A stretch of 64,000 nucleotides of DNA from an uncultured Clostridia bacterium (GTDB taxonomy: Bacteria > Bacillota > Clostridia > Oscillospirales > Acutalibacteraceae): assembly GCA_947585965.1 (NCBI GenBank), contig CANPXK010000004.1:1-64000 (forward strand). Reading direction: 5' to 3'. The translations under genes were made by a program, and so were the position numbers. The notes beneath the pieces were generated by a model, which saw only the letters and a list, made by a program, of their open reading frames with translations, had not been told where the DNA came from and searched no databases. This document shows positions 48,337 through 58,090 of the stretch, one piece after another. The stretch's first letter is position 1. Every line of letters starts with the position of its first letter.

Positions 48337-49662
48337 ATGGGCAGATATACAAAAAGTATCGTATCTACAGTGGCATACATGATCGGGATCAAAAAACATA
48401 TTATTGAGGAAATTTGTTCTGATGAGTATGAGGATCTGAGTAAATTATATGAAAATAAAAATGCTACAATTATAAGGTATTTATGTAAGTTGAGGACAAG
48501 CCTGATGCTGAATTTCAAAAAAACCGATCAGGAGATGAAATATAATGTTACTAATATTGATAAGCTCCCTTGGTTTGACAGTGAAAATATAAAGCTGCTT
48601 ACGGATTGGGGAATTGATATTATTAAGTTAAACTATACAGCGGCAAAGTATATTGTATTATTCAATAAAATTATAAGTGAACAAATCGGAAACTGTCGGG
48701 AGTTGTTTCCGGAGTGGGTTAATTGGGAATATATAAAGGATATATTCGTTATTCCGAGATTCAATAATGAAAAGGTTACAAAAAATGAGTTCACTACGTA
48801 TATGGAGTTTATTCAGTGGTATCCTTATCAGTCGTATATACACTGGAAGCCCGGAGATTACGGTAATATACTGTATAATGACGGTAAATTTCTGAAAATT
48901 ATTTATGAACAGCATAATGATACCTTTGTCGGGAAATCCAACTATATTGATGCCGATGAAGAGATTAAGGAACGGATATATCAGTTTATAGACAGTTCCG
49001 AGGGGGTGGAGATTGTTGTTGATTGCGAAAACTCTAACCCATATAAACTGTGCGGCGTTTTGACAAGTCTTGACAGCGAAGTTGTTGCAAAAATCAAAAA
49101 GCTTATATTGTTTGATGATGTACATACAAACCCGGGTTGGGATCTGGTTGAAAGATTTATCAAAATACCCGTTCAGCATATCATGGTTGAGCGTGTCAAA
49201 GAGCAAAAATCACTTGTGGATATCAAAATGACGGCTACGGTATGCACCGAGCACTATAATAACAAAATATCTTCATTTATTTTGCTGTCAAGTGATTCTG
49301 ATTATTGGGGGTTGATATCATCACTGCAAACTGCGAAATTTCTTGTCATGTTTGAATACTCGAAGGTAAGCGAGGCGATAAGAAGAACACTTTCCGAACA
49401 TTCCGTATATCACTGTTCGATTGATGATTTCTGCGTTGGAAAAATTGACGAATTTAAACGTTTTGTTCTCTTTAATATTCTGAAAAAATATCTTCCGAAT
49501 ATCCTTGAATACAACGGCAGGGAGCTGGTGAGCAGAATATATGAAGAAGCAAGAATTTCTGCTGATCATTCGGAGCTGGACGGATTTTATAAAAAATATA
49601 TACAGACGTTGAAATTTACGGCGGATGATGAGGGAAATTTAGGTCTTGAGATAAATAAATAG
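48337..49662 (+). CDS. NYN/PIN-like (DUF88-type) domain protein
   Basis: IVVDCENSNPYK ... SSFILLSSDSDYWGLISSL acidic motifs. Confidence 0.6.
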   Translation: MGRYTKSIVSTVAYMIGIKKHIIEEICSDEYEDLSKLYENKNATIIRYLCKLRTSLMLNFKKTDQEMKYNVTNIDKLPWFDSENIKLLTDWGIDIIKLNYTAAKYIVLFNKIISEQIGNCRELFPEWVNWEYIKDIFVIPRFNNEKVTKNEFTTYMEFIQWYPYQSYIHWKPGDYGNILYNDGKFLKIIYEQHNDTFVGKSNYIDADEEIKERIYQFIDSSEGVEIVVDCENSNPYKLCGVLTSLDSEVVAKIKKLILFDDVHTNPGWDLVERFIKIPVQHIMVERVKEQKSLVDIKMTATVCTEHYNNKISSFILLSSDSDYWGLISSLQTAKFLVMFEYSKVSEAIRRTLSEHSVYHCSIDDFCVGKIDEFKRFVLFNILKKYLPNILEYNGRELVSRIYEEARISADHSELDGFYKKYIQTLKFTADDEGNLGLEINK

Positions 49663-49689
49663 TATTAATTAATCGGGTTCCGGGTTGAG

Positions 49690-49722
49690 TTATGATACTT
49701 GACCCGGAGTCTGTTTTTTTTA
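49690..49722 (+). terminator. Intrinsic terminator
   Basis: TCCGGGT...ACCCGGA followed by GTCTGTTTTTTTT. Confidence 0.75.
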
Positions 49723-49800
49723 TACGGAAAATTATCCCTCGTATACAAATAGGGTTTAGTAAAGTACTGATTGTTAGTAATATATTATAAATAACAACTG

Positions 49801-49836
49801 CTCCCCCGAAAATGTTTTTGTTGGGGAGATTTTTAC
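49801..49836. terminator. Hairpin CTCCCC...GGGGAG + ATTTTT
   Basis: Seen directly; no gene clearly ends just upstream. Confidence 0.5.
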
Positions 49837-50081
49837 CGTTCAGTACAAATTTTATACAGATAACTCCATAGGGTATTGAAAAAAATTGATTTTAGCCGTA
49901 ATATAACATAAAATGGAGTTGCCAAAAATTATTACATTCGTAAAAAAGGCGGTGATTGCGATGTACACATTTGACAGCATGGTCAACCGACAAATAAAAT
50001 AAGTATATGACTTGTGCGGTTGGCAATTTTAAATTCCGGTCGGATTGGTTGTTTTTGAATTTGTGAAAGGAGATGTCTTAC

Positions 50082-53000
50082 ATGAAAGCTAAGAAGATAT
50101 TATCGTTTATACTTGTTGCGGCAATGATGTTATCGGTGTTGGTAATGCCTGTGGCGGCAGTGGAGGAAAATGAAGTTGTTGTGCATTATTATAATGAAAA
50201 CAACTGGGAAAACCCGTATATTTACTATTACAATGACGGCAATACACCGGTAAATTGACCGGGCGTTGCTATGAAAAATGATGGTGATAACTGGTACAGT
50301 TATACAATAAGTAATTTTGCCTCCGTGAAGGTGATTTTCAGCAATAACGGAGCGGATCAGTATCCCGGACAGAATGAAGAAGGTCTTACCGTTTCGGGTG
50401 AAAAATGGTATAAATCGGGGAACTTTTACAATCAGAATCCCGACCTGTCAAAAATAACTGTGCATTACTATAATGCAAACGGTTGGAGCAAACCGCATAT
50501 TTATTATTATACGGACAGTGCCAATCCCGTGACATGGTCCGGCGTTGCAATGACTTCGGACGGCAACGGCCGGTATTCGTATGATATTTACGGTTATGAC
50601 AGTGCAAAGGTGATTTTCAGCGACAACGGAAACAATCAGGATCCTGCACAGAATGAGTCGGGATATGATGTAAGCGGAGAAAAGTGGTACATAAACGGTC
50701 GGCTTTACGATAGTGAGCCGGACGGAATTACCGTACATTTCTACAATTATGATAATTGGAGCAATGTAAACATATATTATTACAGTGATGAAATTACAGG
50801 TTCCGATTGGACGGGTGTACCCATGTTTGCCGATGGTGACGGTTGGTACACATACAAAATCTACGGCTTAGAGGAAGCAAAGGTACTTTTCAATAACGGT
50901 GCCGGTATTCAGATACCGGGTGTTATGGAAAAAGGTTTCACGGTTTCTGATGAGATGTGGTACAGAAACGGAACATGGACAAAGGAGCGTCCGGAGGAAA
51001 TAACCGTATATTTCTATAAGCCGGACAACTGGTCGGTACCGAACATTTACTATTATCTCAATGATAATGATACAGGCCCTGTATGGCCGGGCGAGGCTAT
51101 GGTTAAGTTAAGTGATGATGAAACTATTGCCAACTGGTATATGTACACTATAACCAAATATTCCTCTGCTAAGGTTATGTTTAATGATGGAAATAACCAA
51201 ATCCCGGGACAGAACGAGCCGGGTCTTGACGCAAGCGGAATAATGTGGTATAAAGATGGTATATGGTGTGACAGTGAAACTGATACGGACGGAGACGAAC
51301 TGCCGGATTACGGTGAGTTGGTTCTTGGCACGGATATCAACAAGACCGATACTGACGGGGATCTTTTGCCTGACGGATATGAAGTGAATACACTTGGCAC
51401 AGATCCGACAAAAGCCGACAGTGACGATAATAATGTGAGTGATTCGGATGAGGATGCGGACAAGGATAAACTCACTAATTATGAAGAATATAAAAATGGG
51501 ACAAATCCTATTCTTGAAGATACGGATGATGATAATCTTAGTGACTATGATGAGCTTAACACCTACGGAACAGAGCCGACAAAGCCTGATACGGACGGTG
51601 ACGGGGCAAGTGACGGTTGGGAAATCGAGAACGGCTTTGACCCATTGACATACAATGATAAATTTTATGTTGAGTCTGAATGCACAGACAAAGATAATAG
51701 TTTATCTGCAAAGGTCACAGGATCATTGAGCGGAGAGCAGGCTGAATTTTTATCAAGCGAATTTCAGGACGATACATTCAATATAAATTCGACCATTCCC
51801 GGATATATTGGAAAGGCAGTTGAGCTTACAACAGAGGGTGAGGTTGACAGTGCAGTATTATCATTTACATTCGATGAAAATTTATTGAATGATAAAGATT
51901 TCATTCCGGTGATTTACTACTACAACGAAGAAACACAGCTTCTCGAAGAGCTTGAAACAAGCGTGGAGGGGAATATTGCAACGGCACAGCTCGAACATTT
52001 CTCGACCTATATACTGCTTAATAAAACTAAATTCGAGGAGGTTTGGAACACAGATATAAAGGCTCCCGATGAAGATGGTACCGGTGTTAAGAATTTGAGG
52101 ATTGCCTTTGTGGTAGATTGTTCCAGCAGCATGAGCGGCTCAAAATTAAATACAACAAAGGAAGTATTGAAATCGTTTGCCGATGTTTTAGGTGATGATG
52201 ATGAATTTTCTATGATAAAATTTGAGTATAGTTCATCAGTTGTTTGTGGGTTGACAAAAGATAAAAATTTGTTGAGGAATTCTATTGACAGTTTGTATGC
52301 AAGGGGTGGCACTGCCATTTATACAGGAATTGATGAGGCAATACAGATGTTGGTGCCGGTCAAAGATAAGAATTATCAAAATACAATAATAGTTATAACT
52401 GATGGCTTTGATGAACCTCACACAACGTATGAGAACCAATATTCATCATTAGTAAATACTGCAAATGAGAATGATATAACCATTTATGCGGTTGGCATAG
52501 GAAGTGTTGACAAATCAATCCTAACAAAGGTAACAGAAAATACAAACGGTAAATATTATCATGCAGATGATGTTTCGGATTTAGAAGAAAATTTTGAAAA
52601 TGTAAAAGAAGAAACAATTGACTATAATACCGATTCAAATAGTGATGGTATATCCGATTATTATACCAAGAAGCTTATAAGCGGTGAGCTGCGGTATGGT
52701 TCCGGCGCTAAAACGTATGTATTTACAGTACCGGAGGAAAATAGTCAAAGACCTGCAACTTATGAAGAAGTACAGGGAAATAATGACTTTGATGGTGACG
52801 GGCTTAAAAACGGAGATGAGGTAAGCGTTCTGGTAGAAAAACCATATAACAGACCTTATCTTTGGGTCAAATCTTTCCCGGATAGTGAGGATAGTGATGG
52901 AGATATTGTGCAGGATTGTTGTGACGAAAATCCTATACATAGTGATTATACAGGATTAAAATCTAATTATATTTCTGTAAAATATGGTAGTTGGGACAGC

Positions 53001-53753
53001 TATGGTGGCGATCAGGGTAAATTCACTGAGAATGGAGCTTTTTTTAATTATGGTTGCGGCTTGATTGCATTTACCGACATAGTACTTTACTTGTTGATAA
53101 ATAATGAAACATTTGTTAATAAAGATTTGTTGAACGAATTATATTCGGTAGGGGGGATTGCTGAAGGAGGTGCGTTAAATCGAGAGTCTTATTACCAAAT
53201 ATTAGAAAAATTCAATGAAATGTTTTTTAAGATTAAAAATCATGGTGTTCCCATAAATGATCTTATTAACGGATTTAATGACTTGTCAAGTCTTTATGAT
53301 TGGAATCTGTCAGCCGAATGGAATGGTAATATACATCCGAATGAATATCTTAAACCTGAGATAATAGAATCTCAGTTAAAAATGGATATACCTATGGTGT
53401 TAAATATAGCTTCGGATTATAAAAATGAGTATAACTACCCAAATAATTGTGGTCCGGAATTGAGTGTGAAATTATATTTAACAAGATTACCTCATTTTTG
53501 TGGTAAGGAGTATGCAGTAAGTTCAGTTCCAGTGAGTAAACATTATGTTGTGATTACAGGAATTATAAGAAATGGTTCTGATATTTGGTTGGAAGTATCT
53601 AGCAATGGTGTAAAGAATTATATCAACTATAATGATTATTTGTATTATACCAAGTATCAGTACGAGTTGCCAAAATTCTTTTTACTGAACAGAGATTATA
53701 AATATGAAAATAACATACTGATATTGAAAGAAATTAAGCGTAGTTATTTTTAA
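50082..53753 (+). pseudogene. Large secreted protein (CBM26-like repeats, TSP3 repeats, VWA domain, C39-like peptidase) interrupted by in-frame TGA at codon of a conserved Trp
   Basis: ORFs 50073-50258 and 50271-53753 are in the same frame; PVN*PGVAM versus PVTWSGVAM in the next repeat; DCSSSMSG VWA MIDAS; GCGLIAFTD / HYVVITG C39-like. Confidence 0.75.
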
Positions 53754-53764
53754 GCAAAGGGTGA

Positions 53765-54580
53765 ATGGATATGCCAAAAAAAAATAAAAAGAAAATATTA
53801 AAAACTGTATTATTTATCTTGGCATGTATACCTGCTGCAATATTAATAATCAATTACATATTGGACACAGAGGACAGAAATTTCAGGAATTATGTTTATT
53901 CTGGAATGTCGAAGCTTTACGATAATGTTGAGTTTGAAGAAATAAAAATATTTCCGCGAGAAGAAGATCCTGCTCATTATGAGTTATTAATACGCTTTAC
54001 TGCCGGTTACCCTGTTAATACAAATGATAGTTATGGTGATATCGTATATGATGATTCTATGAAAGATATAAAAGCCATGGCAGATCTCTGGAAAATTTGT
54101 ATGGATTATATAGAGAAGAACAAAGAAAGTAAATTTTCTGAAGTATCTTCGATTATGTTATCCGGAGCAGGAGACAGGAGATATAATGTTGCTGTATTTG
54201 ATGCACAATACGATGAAAAATTCAGAGTTAGTGAGGATGATGTTTTATTCAAAAACAATGATAATAAATTGGACAAACTCACTTTAAACTATGCCTTGCC
54301 TCCTTATGTGCCAATGGATGCTCTGCTCATATATTTTTCTGATTGCAAGCAGATTGATGTATTTTTGATAGACGGATCGAATCCGGAAGAGGTCTATAAT
54401 AGTTGCCGTTTTGATGAATTTGAAAATCTGAAATGTCTTAGTTTTCAGATAGAGTCACCGGATTATAGTGATGATTATTGGTATGATGAGGAAGAACGTC
54501 AGAAATTATTGGATATAATAAAAGGACAGCTTTCTCCGGATTGTCGTTTAGTCTGGTATGATGAACTTATAATAAAATAA
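53765..54580 (+). CDS. Hypothetical membrane-anchored protein
   Basis: N-terminal TM; RBS-linked directly to the upstream gene. Confidence 0.6.
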   Translation: MDMPKKNKKKILKTVLFILACIPAAILIINYILDTEDRNFRNYVYSGMSKLYDNVEFEEIKIFPREEDPAHYELLIRFTAGYPVNTNDSYGDIVYDDSMKDIKAMADLWKICMDYIEKNKESKFSEVSSIMLSGAGDRRYNVAVFDAQYDEKFRVSEDDVLFKNNDNKLDKLTLNYALPPYVPMDALLIYFSDCKQIDVFLIDGSNPEEVYNSCRFDEFENLKCLSFQIESPDYSDDYWYDEEERQKLLDIIKGQLSPDCRLVWYDELIIK

Positions 54581-54602
54581 TAAAATGGTAAAACATATCC
54601 GG

Positions 54603-54627
54603 GTGGGGATGCCGCCAACATCCCCAC
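54603..54627 (+). terminator. Hairpin GTGGGGATG-7-CATCCCCAC
   Basis: 9-bp perfect stem. Confidence 0.5.
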
Positions 54628-54690
54628 ATTGCTTTGGCAAGAAAGAAAAATGTTGATGAAATACAGAAACAAATATTGACATTTGCTAAA

Positions 54691-54806
54691 TAATGTGGTA
54701 TAAAGATGGTATATGGTGTGACAGTGAAACGGACACGGACGGAGACGAGCTGCCGGATTGCGGCGAGTTGGTTCTCGGCACGGATATCAACAAGACCGAT
54801 ACTGAC
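54691..54806 (+). pseudogene. 116-bp fragment of a paralogue of the CBM/TSP3/VWA gene
   Basis: About 110/116 identical by eye to 51241-51356. Confidence 0.85.
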
Positions 54807-54895
54807 TATAAATAGAATTTTCGCATATTTTTCCGATCTTGTTGTGTCCGGTTTTGTTATAAGTTTTATAGATTTATTGTGAGGAAGTGTTAAAT

Positions 54896-55489
54896 ATGTC
54901 GGAAATTATTAAAAATGGTACTGTAAATTATGATATGGATTACATTAATGAACGGAGGAAAGCATCTATACTAATGTCTATTGCGGACATTTTATTGGCA
55001 ATACAGGCACTTTGTTTATTAATTTGGGTGTTATGCGGGCTGATTCATGTTTTTATAGTTGACTCCGATATACCAACCTATCAGCTTATCTGTATGATTA
55101 TTGCATTACTCGGTGTGAGTATTGTGATACCTCTTTGTATAGTGTTTTTATACGGAAAGATTTTGAGTTGTATTGTATCTAAACATGATATTAATAACAG
55201 AAATATCATTAAGGTAAAATTAAAGTCAAACGAATACAGTGCAAAATACATTGATTCAATGTCCAGTTTTAAGAAGAAGAATGATAGTTATGATGTTTGT
55301 GTTACTATACGTATGAGAAAGGATAATGATAAACCTATACCAAAGCATTTCTTATTCAACACTGTCGTTCTTGCCGGTGCAATTCGGAAAAACAAAATAG
55401 TTTATTATCATCATGAAACAATAATAGTAACATATTTGAAAGATTCAAAATTTATTATTGATGTTTCAAGCTTAAATCTTGACGACTGA
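54896..55489 (+). CDS. Hypothetical two-TM protein
   Basis: Two TM helices then soluble domain; RBS present. Confidence 0.55.
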   Translation: MSEIIKNGTVNYDMDYINERRKASILMSIADILLAIQALCLLIWVLCGLIHVFIVDSDIPTYQLICMIIALLGVSIVIPLCIVFLYGKILSCIVSKHDINNRNIIKVKLKSNEYSAKYIDSMSSFKKKNDSYDVCVTIRMRKDNDKPIPKHFLFNTVVLAGAIRKNKIVYYHHETIIVTYLKDSKFIIDVSSLNLDD

Positions 55490-55614
55490 CCTTGGGTAAG
55501 TATATAGAGATGCGGGATATATTGCTTCCATGACAATACATATGGATACCTTCTGCAAGAATTAAAACTACAAATTTTAGTAGTCTATTCAGATTTTTTC
55601 ACTGCTGACACGAT

Positions 55615-55860
55615 TCAATATTCGAGTATCGTTATGATGATGTTGTACCGAGCGTGTCGGCAGTAATGCATGGTGAGCAGGCAGAAAACCTTGGTATTGA
55701 GCAGATTACGGATAATCAGTGCTATGTCAATAAGAGAACCGGACTTGTTGTAAATTTTGAGTCCGAAAAAGGGAGGAGAAGCGTCCTTCCTGAATTATGT
55801 AGACACGTATTTAGAGTTTCTATATTACATATCGCAGGGAAAACGAGAAAGTTGAGATAA
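55615..55860 (+). pseudogene. Truncated protein fragment, unknown family
   Basis: Open frame extends upstream of any good start (FEYRYDDVVPSVSAVMHGEQAENLGIEQITDNQCYV...). Confidence 0.4.
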
Positions 55861-55888
55861 TAGTTCATAGTAAGAAAGTGGTGAAATT

Positions 55889-56557
55889 ATGGAGATCAAA
55901 AAGATTTTTCGTATAATATTAATAGTAGTTTTGGGACTTCTGATTTTATTTACTGTTCTGATTGTACTGCTCATAGCAACACCCTTGCCATACTATCTTA
56001 CTTCAACTGTAGGTAGCATAGAATCAATATTAGAGGACAGGTATAATATTGATTTTGAGTTTATCGGTTCTGAATTCAAAGATTTGCCTGATTATGAGGT
56101 AGATCCAATTAAGCCCAACTTTTTAAGGGTTAAAGTGAATGGGAAGAATTCAAAGGTTTATTATTTCAGACCGGTAGGAAATGAAGAAATTACCATAACA
56201 ACAACGTATGGGATTGCTGAGAATAATATGATCGCTCCTCTTCAGTACAGTGAGTGGGTCTGGGACGATTACGAGCTTGTGCTGAAGCAATACCTGGAAA
56301 AAGAAGAAAAACAACTTATCGGTGATTTCAATTCCTTAAATCTCGTTGTGACAGAAAATAATATTACGGAAATAGCCGAAAAAATATACAAACTGCAGGA
56401 TACGATTTGTAAGGAATATTCAAAATATGGGATAGAACGTGAGGGACACAAATATATTGCCAGGCTTCATATTAAAACGGATAAATTTGATGGGTATATT
56501 ACATTCTCTGATCACGATAAAAGCAAAATATTGAAGTATCTTGGTGATAATCTTTAG
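55889..56557 (+). CDS. Hypothetical membrane-anchored protein
   Basis: N-terminal TM; RBS; complete ORF. Confidence 0.6.
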   Translation: MEIKKIFRIILIVVLGLLILFTVLIVLLIATPLPYYLTSTVGSIESILEDRYNIDFEFIGSEFKDLPDYEVDPIKPNFLRVKVNGKNSKVYYFRPVGNEEITITTTYGIAENNMIAPLQYSEWVWDDYELVLKQYLEKEEKQLIGDFNSLNLVVTENNITEIAEKIYKLQDTICKEYSKYGIEREGHKYIARLHIKTDKFDGYITFSDHDKSKILKYLGDNL

Positions 56558-56789
56558 GGCAACACCGAATAAATCAAGAAATAATAAGAAACAAAAAGAA
56601 AACACCCGGCAAATAATCCGAGTGAGCAATAAGTATCCTGTGGTTGTTTGTCAAGCGGCAAAGCAAGATTTTATTTATTTTTATTCAGGGGTAGTACCCT
56701 GAAACGGGTAGTCATTATATAAAATCGTTGCCGTTCTCCAATCTGGTAACAGAGAAGAGGCGTGCAGATATGTCCCTCTTAGTATCCTT

Positions 56790-56842
56790 CATTATGCACA
56801 ACATACAACGGTTGCAGTTCGCACATACCCATATATTGAGAG
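56790..56842 (+). CRISPR. Degenerate orphan copy of the tracr anti-repeat/first-repeat junction
   Basis: About 38/53 identical to 59522-59574; repeat part GTTGCAGTTCGCACATACCCATATATTGAGAG 23/32 to array repeat. Confidence 0.55.
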
Positions 56843-56853
56843 ACGAAGGGCAA

Positions 56854-58044
56854 TCATAATATTGGGCGAAAAAAATCGAGGTGACTGGATTCGAACCAGC
56901 GGCCTCTACGTCCCGACACATAATTATCAAATTTGTTTATACTGTATATCATAGTCTGCTCCCTAAGTTCTGTGTAGATTTTCAGTGTTGTTTGAATATC
57001 AGCATGCCCCATTAATTTACTTGCTGTCATTATGTCGACACCCGAATTATATAACATTGTGGCATATGTATGCCTAAGCATATGAGGTCTAATTTTTTCA
57101 ATAATCTGCGGAGTTTTTTTAGGTGTATATTTTGTATCCAACTTTGAATTACCGAAAATTCTGTTAAGATCAAATATATATGAATTCCAAAGACTTCTCC
57201 ACGAACTTGGGCTTTGCATAGTTCCGTCCCTCTTAGGACAAACAATTAGTGAACTGCTGGTTTGATAGTAAGTGTTAAGATCGTTTAAAATTAAATCCGG
57301 TATGCTTACTGTCCTCGATTTCCCGTTCTTAGTTGACTGTTTGATTTCGAATTTATTTGGTGCTGTTTTAATAGCATTTTTATTTATATTAACGAGTTTA
57401 TTTTTGAAATCAATGTCACTCCATTTTAAAGCAATTAACTCTCCAGCCCTTAAACCACAGAACATCATTAGTAAACAACCACAACGTAATCTATGGGGCA
57501 TATCATAAATCCATTTTTGTTCCTGTTCGTTTAGGGCTCTCACAGTTGTTTTTGGTGCGTTCTTCGGTATTTTTATTTCCATAGCAGGATTTTTTATATA
57601 CCCATCGCAATTCATAATGGCATAGTTAAAAATAGACTTTACTACATTACGTATTTCCTTGAGATATGCCTTGGACATAGGTTTTCCTGTATTTGGATTT
57701 AAGTTTCCCCTCTCGATAATGATATCATCAAGGTTCATAAGTTTGATTTTATTGATAGGCAAATTTCCGATGAATGAATATATATGTGCAAGTTGACTTT
57801 CAATGGTGATTTGTCGACCATATGCTAATCCAATTATATTTCTTTTCTTCCACCTCTCGCCCCATTCACTAAATGTAGAATTTTCGTTTAAAATTTCCAT
57901 AAAATTCAATCTCCTTTTCCTGAAAGCCTTTCCGAGATAATTTGGATTGGCTTTTTTATTTGCAGATTGTATTCTACAAAAAAGAAAGAAAATTGTCAAT
58001 AAGCATAAATTATTTTCTGTTATTTCAATATTTTTATTGAACAT
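56854..58044 (-). CDS. int: Tyrosine-type site-specific integrase
   Basis: MFCGLRAGELIALKWSDID; RPHMLRHTYATMLYNSGV; LMGHADIQTTLKIY; C-terminus GRWFESSHL reads through the tRNA fragment. Confidence 0.92.
   Translation of the reverse strand: MFNKNIEITENNLCLLTIFFLFCRIQSANKKANPNYLGKAFRKRRLNFMEILNENSTFSEWGERWKKRNIIGLAYGRQITIESQLAHIYSFIGNLPINKIKLMNLDDIIIERGNLNPNTGKPMSKAYLKEIRNVVKSIFNYAIMNCDGYIKNPAMEIKIPKNAPKTTVRALNEQEQKWIYDMPHRLRCGCLLMMFCGLRAGELIALKWSDIDFKNKLVNINKNAIKTAPNKFEIKQSTKNGKSRTVSIPDLILNDLNTYYQTSSSLIVCPKRDGTMQSPSSWRSLWNSYIFDLNRIFGNSKLDTKYTPKKTPQIIEKIRPHMLRHTYATMLYNSGVDIMTASKLMGHADIQTTLKIYTELREQTMIYSINKFDNYVSGRRGRWFESSHLDFFRPIL
56876..56917 (-). other. tRNA 3'-half fragment (Pro-CGG-like), probable ICE attachment site
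   Basis: Minus strand ...CGGGACGTAGAGGCC GCTGG TTCGAAT CCAGT CACCTCG A fits canonical tRNA positions 33-73; sits inside the integrase 3' end. Confidence 0.75.
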
Positions 58045-58090
58045 AGATAATAATTAATATTAAGATAGATTAACAAAGGAAGTGACATAA

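Noticed and set aside
49940-50030. Riboswitch upstream of the CBM/VWA gene
   Set aside because: A hairpin (CAACCG...CGGTTG) is visible but does not match any riboswitch consensus I can recognise.
50250-50265. TGA as selenocysteine or Trp recoding
   Set aside because: Other genes use TGA as stop and TGG for Trp; no SECIS-like hairpin evident, so a simple nonsense mutation is more likely.
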